NCBI GenBank assembly: GCA_019614645.1
Contig: JABWDB010000014.1
Span: 372,001-436,000, forward strand
DNA: 64,000 bases
Source: Stratiolaelaps scimitus
Taxonomy: Eukaryota > Arthropoda > Arachnida > Mesostigmata > Laelapidae
Reading direction: 5' to 3'
In this document: in pieces, positions 35,679 to 48,490 of the stretch
How the letters are laid out: each line of letters starts with the position of its first letter
Numbering within the stretch: position 1 is the stretch's first letter
Made by a program: the position numbers and the translations under genes
Notes under the pieces: model-generated
Database searches by the model: none
Seen by the model: the letters and a program-made list of their open reading frames with translations, nothing else
Told to the model about the DNA's origin: nothing

Positions 35679-36180
35679 TGTGCACGATTATAACTTCGTA
35701 ATATCAACAACAAGACTCAAATATAACGGTAAGTGATCTAACGGACAATCTACTTACTCGGCACTATTCGGCGTTCTATGCATTACTTTCTTAAAAAGGA
35801 ACCCCCTCGCAAGGCCTCACAGAATCATAGATGCATCTCCACTCATGCGCACTCTAATAATGACACTATTTCGAAATTTGTCTTCCGTTTTCGGATGTTT
35901 GTGATTGGAAAGAATATCCTATAGTTGAATTTCGGGGACACAGACCACCACTTTTTGGCCACTCGAGGCTTAACGATCAGATGAACTTAGTAAAATTTTA
36001 ATTAAAACCCCCTCGTTACTGGCTCGTGCACCTAGCAAGCGTTCAATGAAATTCGTGCCAGCCTCAACTCTCAGCCATATACTGATTGTATAGATCGTCC
36101 TGGAAACAGTTTAGACACTATGGAAATGAAGAGATGTAGAGATTTACATTGGCCAGCTGTGTATGCAAAACACTACTCAC

Positions 36181-36241
36181 TCTGAAACTGTTTGATCAAC
36201 ACTTGACCTTTCCGTTCATTCTTGAAAAATCGCACTGGACC
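36181..36241 (-). CDS. GABA-B-R2: GABA-B-R2 exon: flytrap domain, residues 306-325 plus 1 nt
   Basis: This 61-nt exon runs from phase 0 to phase 1. It encodes GPVRFFKNERKGQVLIKQFQ and the first base of the next codon. It continues the GVTGPVRF..NER strand pattern that is interrupted by a short 125-nt intron after GVT. The acceptor is TTTTGCAG and the donor is GTGAGT. It is short but well supported by the motif and by phase agreement on both sides. Confidence 0.92.
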
Positions 36242-36366
36242 CTGCAAAATCAACAAGGATATATAACGTAGTATTAATAATTAAGAAATTGCTGCTGTCT
36301 GTTGTTTGCGTCGATTCGCTCCTTCTGACCCGTGTAACCTGTGATGCCAGCTGTGGTAATGCTCAC

Positions 36367-36609
36367 CGTTACGCCTGTGAAGTCGGTCTCGTTAAGAGCC
36401 TCACGAAAGAGCCGACCCCAGGTATTGTTGCGGTATTGGAAGTCCGTCACCTTTGTCGAACTTTTAGGCGTCTCTTGAGCGCGGAGTTTATTGATGACAT
36501 TATGTACCGCTAACGCGAGAGTCCAGATACCGTCATACGCATACCCATGGAAGCGACTATACTCCTTGTTACGTAGTTTATTATACTGCGCCTCGTATTC
36601 ACTGGGCGT
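36367..36609 (-). CDS. GABA-B-R2: GABA-B-R2 exon: flytrap lobe 2, residues 225-305
   Basis: This exon has 81 codons, phase 0 to phase 0, with CCCACAG acceptor and GTGAGC donor. It encodes TPSEYEAQYNKL, YSRFHGYAYDGIWTLALAV, then FQYRNNTWGRLFREALNETDFTGVT. FHGYAYDGIW is a signature block of subunit 2. NNT and NET are N-glycosylation sequons. The insert around QETPKSSTKV is a variable loop. Confidence 0.95.
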
Positions 36610-38270
36610 CTGTGGGGTAATCGAACAACAAATGTATTGAAAAGTTAGGCTCCGTCGACACGAGCACGATGTATGCGTAGCCAAGCGAACTGCACAAATT
36701 ATCCTATATCTCGTTTTGTTGTTTCAACGTTCCTCCACATGTATGTACCATTAATTCCACCCATGTCATCATTTCATTTTTTTTTTTCGATTATATGATA
36801 TATTCATGCGTTGGACCTGCTCGAATCTAGAAACATATCTAGCTGGATAGGAAATGAGAGTTGAATTTAGATACTATATTAACAGGAATATGAGAGCTAT
36901 ATCTGTGTGTTCTGAAAAGTCATATTTAGCCAAGAGCGCCTTAAGATGTACAGCCTCGTAAATCACACTTCCTCCGCTTTTATTTATTTCTGCCTTTGAG
37001 TAACGATATGACCGACGGCTCATCGGATCACACAACATGAACTGTTCACATGAAGTTCACAATAACCAATACATCTGGCGAACTAAAACGCTTTTAGTAT
37101 CAGCCAGGCCGTATATCGTCTCCAACTAAGAGAAGAGACCAACTCGAAATAGCCCATGCTATCATTTGTAGCACTGAGAACGCAAGCGACAACGGGGTAC
37201 TCCGTTCGGCTTGTCCGCTTATCACTACGTGAATCAACAAACTTTGCTAAGCCAAATAGGTATTCGTGGAAACTCCAACGAATCGCGCCGCGGGGTGAGC
37301 GTTAATAACCGCTTGCTTCCCACCGAGTCGGTACAAGCGTCTGATGATGTAGTGGACTTCGGATGAAGCCCGCCACAGACTGGACAAGGGACTGGAGGAA
37401 GCCGCGGGCTGATGGGTGAACACGAACCCCTGCGGGTTCAATGGATATATTCACCCCAGTGGACAACTCATCTGAGCGGGGGTATTCGGTCATGTGACCA
37501 AGCAGCTGTAGCCAGCTGAACCACAGTCGACTTGCGCCGTCAGTTGCGAGTCAGGTCTCTGTTGAGCTCCAACTCTGGCCAAGTGGCTGCTAGACTTCCT
37601 TGAGCGACTTGCTTGGCTAGGCTTGGGTCGGCGATGAATGGCCTTCCGGTATCGGTTTCCTGCCCGCCTGCCTCATTCATCTCTATATAAGTTTGTCGAT
37701 AGCAAGACACCCGTTGCTGTTGTCGCCTTCAAGCCGGGGTCTGCCATTAAAAGGGTACCGACACGACGGGCCGACTGGAAACCAATCGCCCTCAAAATAA
37801 CGAGCGCTCGATAACGACCGCTACTCCATCCGAACAGAGTCATCTAATGTCAGAGGGATTTCACATAGCATCGACGATGATGGCAACGCTAACAAGAAAA
37901 ATCGCTTTCTGAAGAGTTTACTTTCAAGAATTTCATATATGCCAAATGTATGGTGCGATAGATGCTCTCTGGTAACGGCAGTGTCGTAAGTGAATTATAG
38001 CCTTAAGGCGCAGTCGCTCTAGTTTAACACCCATTCACAATATTTTGATACTCCACTTGCTGCTACACGTAGAACTTTTGTGTGCTCCCTAAAAAATCAA
38101 CGTATCATATTCTTATCGTTGTATTGATACTTTTTGGATAGTCTCGGTGGCTTCGGCTAAGTGCCTCTGACTTGAAGCATTGTACCCATCTCTAGGGTAA
38201 TTGTACGTATTTACTCAGCAATATATATATTGTTTCTGTGTTGGTTCTATTATCTAAATTGGACGCTCAC

Positions 38271-38528
38271 CCATCCTGAAACGGTGATGTTCTCATTGGT
38301 GCTAAGCGGCAAAAGGTCGAGTCCGATATAACCGTGGATGGCCTCCTCGAGCTCTTCGGGCGTACATGGTACATCAGCCTGAGGGACCTCCCACCAGTTT
38401 GGTCGGTACATTGCCGCAATTATCCATTGGTATTTCCGTCCGAACATTTTTGCCCGATAAGCTGAGCAAAACACTTTGCGGGCCCACTCTTCGTCAAAAT
38501 TACCCAGGATGATACGTACATCTATTTC
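38271..38528 (-). CDS. GABA-B-R2: GABA-B-R2 exon: flytrap lobe 2, residues 139-224
   Basis: This exon has 86 codons, phase 0 to phase 0, flanked by TTTGCAG and GTGAGC. It encodes EIDVRIILGNFDE, ARKVFCSAYRAKMFGRKYQW, WWEVPQADVPCTPEEL, GYIGLDLLPLSTNENITVSGW. The VRIILG, KYQWII and GYIG.DLLPLS blocks are strongly conserved in GABA-B-R2 of vertebrates and insects. Cysteines at 159 and 193 are candidates for the lobe 2 disulphide. NIT near residue 219 is an N-glycosylation sequon. Confidence 0.95.
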
Positions 38529-39135
38529 CTGCAAACGAAACGCAATCAGAACAAAATTCAATATAGGTATACCATGCGTGATCTGTTTTGTATTCCTGAA
38601 CAAATTCGCGTACACGAACGCTAACAATCCACCACTGGAGCAAACGAAACAGAGGCATGCGTTATTATTAGCTTAGCATAGCAAGGGCGTATAAGTGAAT
38701 GTCTTCTTGGCAACTAAAACTCCCTGTCAGCTTCCTAATCAGCTATAGCTTATCCACCCATCGGTCTCCACCTATCCGTATTCGACTGCAAAAGGGAGCC
38801 AATGTGGACGTGAAAAAAGGGCCTTACGGAGTGTTAGTTCCAATTGCGCACGATTGGTTATTTTACGTTTAACGACGACAGAGTCGAGGAGACAGATGTT
38901 GGCGTGGATTATTCACGAGCAGCCATGCGGGCAACGCGCCGCGCCGAGGCAGGGGGCGCGGCGCTTGAGGGGAAGGCGCTTCAATCCCTAGGCCCTAGCA
39001 GGGCTCTGCTATGGCCAGCGCGCCCGGGCTTGGGTTGTCCTAGCCTTTCTGCCTATTGGACAGGGCGGGCAAGCGTACGCCTCTGGAGCTCTCCGTTGGT
39101 ACACTGAGGCAGTTCCCTCATCGTGGGAACTATCA

Positions 39136-39160
39136 CAGAGAGAGAGAGAGAGAGAGAGAT
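39136..39160. repeat. (GA)n microsatellite
   Basis: Perfect GA run in the intron between exons 39985-40092 and 38271-38528. Confidence 0.9.
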
Positions 39161-39836
39161 GGGTGGGGGCAGCACCGTCCCACCGCAGCCGTACAAGGTT
39201 CTACCACATGTCCTTTGGCAGAATAGAGCAAGTGTGTCTTTGCCAAGGCCCAAACGTCGAGTGGACCCGTCTCGGAATCTGGGGGTGCTTGGTCACTTTA
39301 CGAGAAGTTTGTGCCCGGCCACGAGGCGCACTCACACACGCGAGCGCACATCGTCATGTAGTGACACCGGCACTGAGCACCTCCTATGCAGTAGTAGCAG
39401 GAACACAAGTTGGACACTCTGCTTTCGCTGTCAGTCAGGCTCTGTGTCTGTGGCGGCTGGTGCAATTTGCCTAATTTGATAAGGTGTGCTGGAGCACCTA
39501 CGTAGTCTAATTGGGCCGCGATGGGTGGACTGCTCGCTCTATGTCTCGCTATCCTCATCCAATGCGCCTACCAAGTGGACTGGCAAGAACTAACAGGGGA
39601 AGGTGGAAAACGCGCCGAAAGACGAAGGCCGCCGCACAGACCGAACACAAGGCGTAATTGAAAGTGTGTGAGCTCTGTAATCTATAATCGGGTTTAACAT
39701 GTACCTGACTAATACTACCACTACTATAGAGTTCACGGACGAATTGCAGTAGTGTACGAGTTGCGGCAGATTGTAGAAGCACAGATAGACTTCTGATATA
39801 TCTATATTTGGATGTATATTTATATTTATGTACAAT

Positions 39837-39893
39837 ATGACTCTGTTAAGCAGCTACAAGTTGAATAAAACTGTAACTGCTTAACAGAGCCAT
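39837..39893. repeat. Intronic hairpin, 22-bp arms
   Basis: Arms at 39837-39858 and 39872-39893 pair with two mismatches, including a perfect 13-bp block (CTCTGTTAAGCAG with CTGCTTAACAGAG). The loop is 13 nt. It sits about 90 nt inside the intron downstream of exon 39985-40092. Confidence 0.85.
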
Positions 39894-39984
39894 CACGTCA
39901 TTCGTTCTTGAACGAAATCTAACGGATAATACCAATAGAATTCGGCTAAGCCAAGTGTAACCCAAGTGGAGATTGTAGACTTAC

Positions 39985-40092
39985 CCTGAGTTTTGTGAGT
40001 TCATCGGTTATGTCATCTCCTTCTCCGATGCCCTCGATCTGGACAATAGTAATCTTCTCCTTGTCGAGTTCCGTGTGAAGGCTATTCTGAGG
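39985..40092 (-). CDS. GABA-B-R2: GABA-B-R2 exon: flytrap domain, residues 103-138
   Basis: This exon has 36 codons, phase 0 to phase 0, with a TTTTCAG acceptor and GTAAG donor. It encodes PQNSLHTELDKEKITIVQIE and then an acidic stretch ending ELTKLR. This is the variable linker between the two lobes and the least conserved part of the domain, so identity rests on its position, length and phase. A second AG six bases into the exon could serve as an alternative acceptor, removing two residues (PQ). The longer form aligns without a gap to vertebrate R2. Confidence 0.88.
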
Positions 40093-41183
40093 CTGAAAAC
40101 GATAATTTATGAACGTTGAGTATCCGATCCGCCCAACTCGGTTCAGGTCAACCCCGCGAAGGCAGGCACTACCTGATTCATGGCCAATTAATGGATCGTC
40201 TTATACGCGTTCGGCTGGGCTCGATAGTTCAGGCTCCGTTGCTTGAGCAGCCGAACGTCATCTGCTTCTATGCAATGTGCAACGAGCGAGAAAACTTCGA
40301 TAAAGCCACTATAGTGCGCACGCCAATAGCGGCTAAGGAGACGGGCCAGCTGGTTTCACCCTAATGGCCTGAACGCCCCAAGCCCAGCATACGGCTTCGG
40401 TGTTCTCGGTAGCTACTCATCTAGACACGCGCAAACACTTGACACAGCGACTATCATAATACGATATTCGATCCTGCTCTACTAGTGCTACTCCCACTAC
40501 GGGTGGTAGTGACGGAAGACAGATATGTAGCTGATTTTGGCTTATAAATATAATATATATTGTCTAGTGTACTGGCACAAAATGTTTAAAGACGATTCAA
40601 AATAGTTCTCCCGACCAATTGAGGCTATCCGATAGTCTTTTTTATAGATGCGATCGATGGGCTATCCAACGCCACAATTGTGGACTGGAGCATGAGTTCC
40701 CTCGCTGTATAACGAATAACTAACATAGCAGTCGGTGAGACCTGATTTTAAATGAGGTTGCCTTACTAAACTAAATTGAATCAAGTTCGCTAGAACTCAC
40801 GCATTTTGTTGAAAGAACACCACCAGTCGAATTTTTGGATAGTCTCTTTGTACGGCACCGATATCACGCTGGAGCACAATTTCTGATTGCACCAGATGAA
40901 CAGACTTTAAAAAGCCAAACGCCATTTTTAAATATAGCAGAAAGAAGTCATAAAGTGCTCCTTTTACGGCACTCCTCGTAGTAACCGCGCAGAATCATAG
41001 AGTTTTTGTTAATAGTGGCTCGGAAATCACTGTTGGACGATGCTAAGACTGCTTCGAAAGCATGCAAATCTTTTATCTCCAATCGAGGGGACAAATCGTC
41101 TAGGTATTTTGTTAGGTGTTTCTTATCTTTTTTTGCGAATCGTTCTTTCTTCCAAGCGCACTAACTCCGATTTATCTACCTAC

Positions 41184-41351
41184 CAGCGAATGTCGAGGAT
41201 CAGTCTGGTAGAGCGACCCGACTCGAGTCCAGTTGAAGTGCTTGAGCAACGATACCATCGCTGGATTAAAGGCCGCCTCGCTCGGTACGACGCGGAAGAA
41301 GTTCGGATAGTTTTCATCTGAGTACATTGGGTGCGTGTCGGCGTATGACAG
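41184..41351 (-). CDS. GABA-B-R2: GABA-B-R2 exon: flytrap domain, residues 47-102
   Basis: This exon has 56 codons, phase 0 to phase 0. It encodes LSYADTHPMYS, NFFRVVPSE, then LLKHFNWTRVGSLYQ and ends at DPRHSL. The LSYADTHPM motif is typical of arthropod R2; subunit 1 has serines at this place that contact GABA. N86 lies in an N-glycosylation sequon (NWT). The donor is CTG followed by GTAGGT. A second GT lies 4 nt downstream but would break the frame with the next exon. Confidence 0.92.
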
Positions 41352-42905
41352 CTGTAATAGAAACACACCCAGCAATACACCGTTTGGTCAAGAAGACGCT
41401 ATCGAGAGAGAAAACCCCTATGTCAACGCTCAGCAATATAGAAACAACCTGTGTACCTATATATCTATCAATTATACCTACGTATTCTACAAAAGCACTG
41501 TTAGCTTTTATATACGGCGTTCTCCCCACTTTCGGTGTCCTGCGTTTGCGAGTGTGCAAACGTCGTATTCTCGGAGCTGTATTTGCTTGCGGCTAGACTG
41601 AGCTGAGGACTCAGGCATAGGGCTTGGAGAAGTCGACAGGAATGGGAACTTAGCAGTAAGTGAGATGTAGGAATGGTATTGTCTTTGCAGTGCTATGCTT
41701 TGCTGGCTCACGTTTGCGCATGTCGTCGTTAAGCTCTAGCACCACCACCACCACCACGACTTGTCCAGGGGTCCTCGGGTTCTGCTGCTATTCGTATTCA
41801 CGAGCCTCAGTGTTGAGGCTGACGTTGGTGCCAGTTAGAGTTCGCAGTCCTTCCAGTGGCTCGTACGATGGCAGCGATCGGTCGGTCTGTTTGCTTGTCG
41901 GGCGGCCCGCCAGGCAGCAGATCGACAGGCCGACATAACGTCCGTCCTGTTCTATGGCACTGGAAGACGAGCAAGCACTTGGGCTTGCTGTCGATATGGA
42001 CCCAGCCGACAGTCAGTTCAGGGCCAGCGCTAGCTAGAAAAGAGAGAGAGACACAGAGAGGGGGTGCGCGCACCAGGGAGGGCCATGCGGTGCATCCACC
42101 ACATCACTGCGTCAACGAAGGAAAAGAAAGAGCGGGTATAGCAAAGGCAACTGTTGTTCCTCTCTCTCCTCATCCGTGTCGGGTAAAACCGGAGCTCTCT
42201 CACAACTGCCAGTAGCCCTGCAAGCGATTGTCGGATAGGGGATCATCTGTCTTGTCTATGTACCTTCCGTCCCACATCGACCCCCACCAGCATAGACAGT
42301 AGTAGCGCCGTTCACACAGATCTCTCTTGCATTGCCTTTACTACATAACCCGATTCGTACACAAGGGAACACAATCCCACGTCGAAGCCCTCTCCAACAC
42401 TCGATGTCGAGCTGCTGTTACATTTCGTCCGGCAGGCGACGTTGAAAAATGCATCATCCACATGATACGAAACAGAGATCCGTCAGAGCTGTGGGTCGAC
42501 GTTGGGGATGTACGTTACAAACTGGAACGATGAAGTTATCGTTGTGCTATGGTACAAGTTCTAAAACTACGACTATTCGCAGCATAATTTCAGGATATAC
42601 TATTAAGACTTATAGTGCCGCTACTGGTGAGTGACTAAAACAGCATGGCTACTCAGACAACCAAATAGACGGGATGTCGATGATAATTGCCCACTACTAA
42701 TGGATGTATGTACCATTTAGCAGAATACCCAGTCTCTAGAATGCCATACCCCGACCATGCAAAGGTTACTCGCCATACATTTATAAAGTAAAGGAATAAT
42801 CGCATTTCCAGCAACGAATATTCGATGGTTATGTCCGATCACTTACTGCTTTTTTGTACACTTGTATTTGCTGTTGTTGCAATGCCAAGAGCAGATTAAC
42901 CTTAC

Positions 42906-43043
42906 CTGTACAAGTTCAAAGAACTGAGACGCTTTGGCGATTGGGTCCGTAACGGCGTTGCATGCTGCTCCGAATAGCGCCAGCTTCTTTGGATGGCTAT
43001 GGACCATATCGAAGAATGACTTCATACCCACGGCGGGATCACA
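42906..43043 (-). CDS. GABA-B-R2: GABA-B-R2 exon: flytrap lobe 1, residues 1-46
   Basis: This is the first recognisable exon of the gene, phase 0 at both ends. The acceptor is a CAG preceding TGT GAT, and the donor is CAG followed by GTAAG. It encodes CDPAVGMKSFFDM, then FGAACNAVTDPIAKAS, ending FELVQ. The leading cysteine matches the conserved cysteine in the ...CDNAKG... stretch of vertebrate GABBR2. The AACNAVTD stretch aligns with the position where subunit 1 has a GABA-contacting serine, which is absent here, as expected for subunit 2. About 50-60 residues of the flytrap domain plus the signal peptide should precede this exon. Confidence 0.93.
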
Positions 43044-43844
43044 CTGAAAGCAAAAATGGCAAGCGAGCGACAAAGGAGCAGTGACAATGCACAAAATGTT
43101 AGATTTGAACAGATCAAATCGGATCGAGAACCTGCCGAGGCGAAGCGGACTATAAAGGACAAGGCCTCAGTACTCTACCGTCGGCGGCGGGTCGCTGTCT
43201 AGGTGATATCTCTTGCACCTACCTACTATCGTTTTTCCGTTCCGCTGTTTGGGAGGGGGCTCGCGTCCCTCCTCCGATCAGCGAATTGACGAAAGCGAAC
43301 ACTGCCATACGCTTGTATACCCATGCACATATATACACACACACTATATAGCCACACAAAAGACTCAGATGTGCGTCAGGGCAGAATCTTTGCCCTGACT
43401 GACTCGCTTTTGCCACCATTTCACGTCTTGCAGCTGGTGCGTGCCCACCGTCAGGGGAGGTTACAGCTCCGCTGTTCCCGTGTTACCCGGACCTTATCTT
43501 TGCTTTGTGTTAGGGGCGCGACTGCTTCATATCCGGTCAGGCTCGCGCGCAGTAAGCTCGCCTGCCGCACTAAGTCAGGCCCACTCCGGAAGTGGATTGC
43601 AACTCAATTAAACTGTGAAGTAGCCTATTTCGTCGGGCGGCGTCAACATCGTCACGCAACAGACGCACGCACACATACCTCGCATATCGACAGTCAAGCG
43701 GTGTCCACAACCAGCCTACAGCCCCAACTTCTTCCTTGAGTGAGTCTGTAGTTAACAGTGACGGCTGACCCTAATTATGGCTGCATAGGTGCCAGCTCAA
43801 CATACGCGGTACATAAAACCACCATTGGCTATGGAGCTAGCTAC

Positions 43845-43879
<35 letters not shown>

Positions 43880-46800
43880 AATAAGACGGCGGGTCACATG
43901 GAATGAAAGACAACTATTTCACGACAACGTGTCCTAAGCGAGGGATTAAATTGTATAACCTGTTTAGAACAACGATGCACACATATTTCTGATAAGCCAG
44001 CCGTCTTTTATTCGTTTGCTTAGCCGTATTTTTTACTGTCTCATCGCGTGGGCATTGTACACACTGTCATGGTCCATTTTATCTGTGCTAAACACCATCC
44101 TCTATCAATATCGGAAAACCTCTTATTTACACGTGACGGATAGGTACGTATTTATTTAGTACTTAGCTGTTAGGTTCTACCATTCTATTTCGGTGTACAG
44201 TCACTTTTGCTAGCTACTATTAGCGCTTAAGGGATACGGCACCAATCACTGCATAGTCGAGTGTGTCTCCCAGCAGTGAGTTGGTAGATCAATATCACCA
44301 TAAGGATTCTTCCATCACCATCGCCGGTGGAGTTACCCATTGTCGACACAGGCAGGTACCCATCGGAAAGATCTTCCGGTCGCTTCACCACACCTGTCTC
44401 ATTCTGATCTGGCCTGCTCCAGACAAACCAGACCAATATATCCATGCAGGACAGTCATCGGTGACAACCGAGCTCTGGTGGTAACTCAATAAAGACAATA
44501 GGTACACATACTGGCTAACAGTCGCCAGCAGCACTCACAACCGCTGCAGGTTCCGACGGCGACATTCTACCTTTTCCCCTTGAGTCTGCCTCTGTCGCGA
44601 AGCCGGCGTTTACCTGCAGCCGTCTATTCTCGACTACTGTCGCCTCATTCACGCATTAGCTCGAATCGCTATTGGATATCGCAAGTCATTTGCAGGCACT
44701 CGGACCAGACAGACACCACCCCGAGCTGAGCTGGCGAACACGAAAACATCGCGCTGGCGATGTTTCCCAGCAGACGATTGCCACCGGCTCGCCGTTCTCG
44801 CCCTGCCGCTGTAGCTCTCTCGGTAACTCGGACAGCAGCGGCACGAATAAGACGGACACGCCGCGAATAATCGGTACGCGATGGGTGAGCCGCGCAGGGA
44901 TAGACTCGTGTAAGGGGACCGATTGAGCAGAAAAGAGGATAAAGGTGCACAGAACAATGCCAAGAGCCCATAGTCAGCGATTAGCCCCACTTGCTTACCA
45001 GACCACCTGCTCACCCCTATGACCGGCCCTAATTTGCTCTTCAGTCCCCGGTTTCCGGCTCTTCGCGGGCCTCCGTTCTCCGAGTCATCCGTCCTCCCAT
45101 TCCGTGTCGTCGTTGGCGTCGGTGTGTGCGTCTTCTTCAGCACTCCTTCGACGTTACCACCGGTGCCGCCGTTGTTTCGTCCTTGCGTCTCTCCTCATTA
45201 TTGCAGTCAGCTTCGTATAGGGTTTCTAGCCCCCCCCCCTCTCTCCCTCGCTCTCTCTTTCTCGTAGCTTTCCCATTTTCGCCTATCTATCGTTTACACT
45301 CTCAACGCCTCTTCATATTTGCCCGCCCAGTAGCCGAGCAGCCGGCCACTGAGCCGAGACCCTCACCGTTCATCCTTATCCCCGCCAACCCCCGACACTT
45401 ACCCACCTCCCCCATCCGCGCTCTCTTCTCGTCTATCTTAACCCATACACCTTCTTCTTCGTGGTTGTCGTCGTCGTTGTGGTACGTAGAGACTCACAAG
45501 ACCGGCAAGGCACACGTAGCGTACACACACACACACAAGTCCAATCATTACTACCACCACCAACAGCAACACCAGCAATAGCATCATCACCATCAGACCC
45601 TTCTTGGCCAGGCAGATTCTACCTAGCTAGAGCTACCTTTTCTTCTTCTCAGTGTTCGCCAGCCCAGAGGCAAGGCTTCAGCTCAGACATTTGGGAGGCC
45701 GCCACACCAGCAGTAGCAGGAGCTAGTTATTCTCCTCTGCGCCTACCTTAATCTATGTACCCGCCCCCTCATCTCCACTTATTCCCACACCTGCGGCGAG
45801 TCTAACCCCTAGCCAAGCCAAACCGAGCTGAACGACGACAATACACGAAAATCCAGCCTGCCTTCCATTCAGCCGTCAATACACGCATAGTCGTACGATG
45901 CCTATGTAAGTAGATGGTGGCTACTGAGTAGTGCCTCAGGTGCACACTTGCGGGACATTAACATCAGCGCCAGAAGCAGTAGCGGGGACAGCGTCGTCAA
46001 CAGGACGCCTTTCGTAGTAATAGCCCATCGTCAATAGCCACCACTGAGCCAATATTGTGCGCGTACTGGTCAGGCGTTCGCGGCCACAGAGTTATCATTC
46101 CGTCATTGATAATTATTATTATACTTGTTATTCAACAGCGGAGACGGTGGGAAGTACTTGGTTAGATGGAGATTCGATTCATTTGCTTCTGATCGCCTGG
46201 CAAGTAGCTGTCGGCGCTGTTGGTAACGTACGTGAGACACAACACATTCCGTTGTCTGCCATCGAGCAACAGCCAGCTCAATAGCCCTGTTTCTCGCTGT
46301 TCTGGCTACAATTGTTGCACATAACAACATAGCAACAAGGACAGTGTATCAATAGTCTGCGAGCTGTACACCTCATTTTGGGAATACCTATCTCGCCGTT
46401 GTGCAGCTGCATCGTGTCGACCGTCAAGACGGGCCCTTGATAAAGTCTACGAGGTCGACCCAAACGATATATATATATATGACTCATCAAACAATAAACG
46501 AAGCGGGGGTGCAGGCCATATAAGATGAGCTGCTTATAGCCTTGATGCTAAATTTGGATACTTTAGTTTCGGCTGAATATTTCATATATATTATGTCCGT
46601 ACAAGTATGATCGTGATCACTTAAGCTAGATTTCCTTCTTTGTTTTTGCTTGACTAAACTAAGCAAAGTACATTCGAGGATGTACTAACCATGAAGGGTG
46701 AACAAGATGTTTTTTTCGTATACACCCTTAGATCGGGGTTGTCACCGTTTTTCCCCCGTTGTTTCGCCCAAAGCTCCAGTGGGTCGTATTCCGTGATTAT

Positions 46801-48300
46801 ATATTATTAGAAACTCTGGAGGCATCGTCATCGTCCGCATATGGCCACAAGTTGGCAGAGCTTGGGAACGATTCTCATATGTTAAATGGGCGACATTTAA
46901 ACGAGTTGTCGAATGGTCCGCCCATCCAGCGATGACAGGCTGCGTAGATAATATTCGAATCTGGGTGCGCCGCATTTCCAAGTCGGTTTGCAGAGAGGGC
47001 CGATGTGAGAACGATGGTCACGAGGAATTAGGGAGAATAGACGGCGAGGTCATCGAATGGGCCAAACGACACCCTACCAGGGCCAGACTCCTCTAGCGAT
47101 AAATGATCGCGAACAACGTGCATCTGCCCGACCGAGGCTTCATTGACCTCCTTCGAGGTCTCGCCGAATTAGCTCACGAGTTGTATTCTCTCTCGGTTCG
47201 TTTGCGCCAACGAACTGGTCACCGAGCTGCTGTGCCCGAAATTGCACTATAACTCAATCCCAGTGGCCTTTCACCTCGTGGTAAAAATCTAGTAATAACA
47301 ACTGGATTGGAGTAATCTGAAAGAGGGCGTTCTTCTTCTTCTTCCAGAACTAATTTATTTTTTGATATATATTGTACGCTTTCAAGTACAAAGTATGCCA
47401 CAATGCGCGCATTACATTATTGCTTGTCCCTGTCCCGAATGCAACAGCGTTATCGCGAAACGCTGATGACCTACTGCCAAGGGTGTAGTTGACACTGATA
47501 CCAAAAAGTTCCTCTGAAATCGCCCATCAAAAAGTTTTCTATTATATAATAACGATAGCTCAATTTTTGCAAGAGATGACGAGTGAGTACAGCCCTCATT
47601 GTCTGCCGACGATACCTTGACAGCAATGGCGCGAGTTGGCTGTAAGTCAGTGATGGATTAACGGTGACCACGATCGGGATATACTAGAAATGCGGCACAT
47701 CAACGAACGCCGCCGCCGCCCCAGCAGCAACACCGGATCACTGTGACGCGCAGGGGGAGGGCGCAGATCAAGCCAACAGTGAAATCGGCGGTCGCGTTCT
47801 ACGCAGAATGTGATTCATTATGCATGCCAGGATACGGAACATGCCAACAGACCAACGCGAGCCATTCCCGTAAGATAAATGGGATGGCCCATGCAGAGAC
47901 TGTGTTGAGACCGCACTCAGGAAGTAGGCGGAAATCGGGGCCGATCTATCAGCAGCGCAATCGATTAAAATACAAATAAAGAGGGCGAATAATCGCTGCA
48001 TTGATCACTAACCGACAAAGGATCGAACGAGGGTATTTGTTCAAGTGTCTGGGACCTGAGATACTGTTTAGGAGATATGAATTCAAATACGATAAGCTGG
48101 CAGTACACTCAAAACTTGAGCACCAGTAAACGGCGTGAAAGAGGAAACTCGCTAAAAGTTTGGAGTGCAATTGTCAATTGCGCAGACTGGTCGGAGCTTG
48201 ACAAAGAAAAAATAAGGAAGATTCAGCTGTGACAACAACTTTTTTCTAAAATAGTGGATCTAGTAGTAGTAGCAGTAGTAGTCTAAGCGAAATGGTGAGA
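43044..48300. other. Upstream region, partly GC-rich, no exon recognised
   Basis: The missing N-terminal exon(s) of the receptor should be upstream of 43043. I scanned the minus strand for a GRGVMP-like block and for an exon ending in D-T-Q before a donor and found neither. The segment 43.2-45.8 kb is GC-rich and pyrimidine-rich on the plus strand, with many chance open frames, and could be a promoter or 5' UTR. A (TA)n run lies at 43848-43876. Confidence 0.4.
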
Positions 48301-48394
48301 ATATATTTGAACTTATTAGAGCTACTTAGAGATGAGGAGGTCACGGTGGACTGACAGACGACTGCCTGTTGATGTAATTGTCTTCGTGACGGTT

Positions 48395-48490
48395 GAGGCT
48401 GCTGTGTCGCGGGCACACCGCTTGGACAAATTGGCCGATAGTGGGATATGGCCCAGGTCGAAGGTTCAAATCCTTCAGTAGCTTAAGGGA
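48395..48490 (+). repeat. Degenerate tRNA-like sequence, possible SINE head
   Basis: A perfect T-arm is present: GAAGG (48460-48464), 7-nt loop TTCAAAT, CCTTC (48472-48476). Upstream the anticodon and acceptor stems do not pair well, so a functional tRNA is unlikely. GGTCACGGTG at 48341-48350 resembles the sequences at 418 and 31492. Confidence 0.35.

Larger units (their letters stand above)
20256..43043 (-). other. GABA-B-R2: GABA-B receptor subunit 2 gene, coding span (5' exons missing)
   Basis: Eighteen exons on the minus strand join into one open frame of 3291 nt (1096 residues plus stop), with matching phases at all 17 junctions. Residues are numbered here from the first cysteine of the first visible exon. 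The order is Venus flytrap domain (1 to about 370), seven membrane helices (about 377-636), coiled coil (about 674-704) and a long tail (705-1096). It is subunit 2 rather than 1 because of motifs such as [44 protein letters not shown] and the tail start LVELRRNP, all of which I recall from insect GABA-B-R2. By family knowledge R2 heterodimerises with R1, lets it reach the plasma membrane and activates Gi/o at GABAergic synapses. Introns range from 103 nt to about 3.2 kb. Signal peptide, start codon and promoter were not found. Confidence 0.93.

Noticed and set aside
45126..45581. Plus-strand 151-codon frame, possible 5' exon of a divergent gene
   Set aside because: Pyrimidine-rich Ser/Pro composition and a CAC/CAA tract at the end; no signal peptide or splice context supports it.
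48395..48490. Functional tRNA gene
   Set aside because: The T-arm is perfect but acceptor and anticodon stems do not pair.
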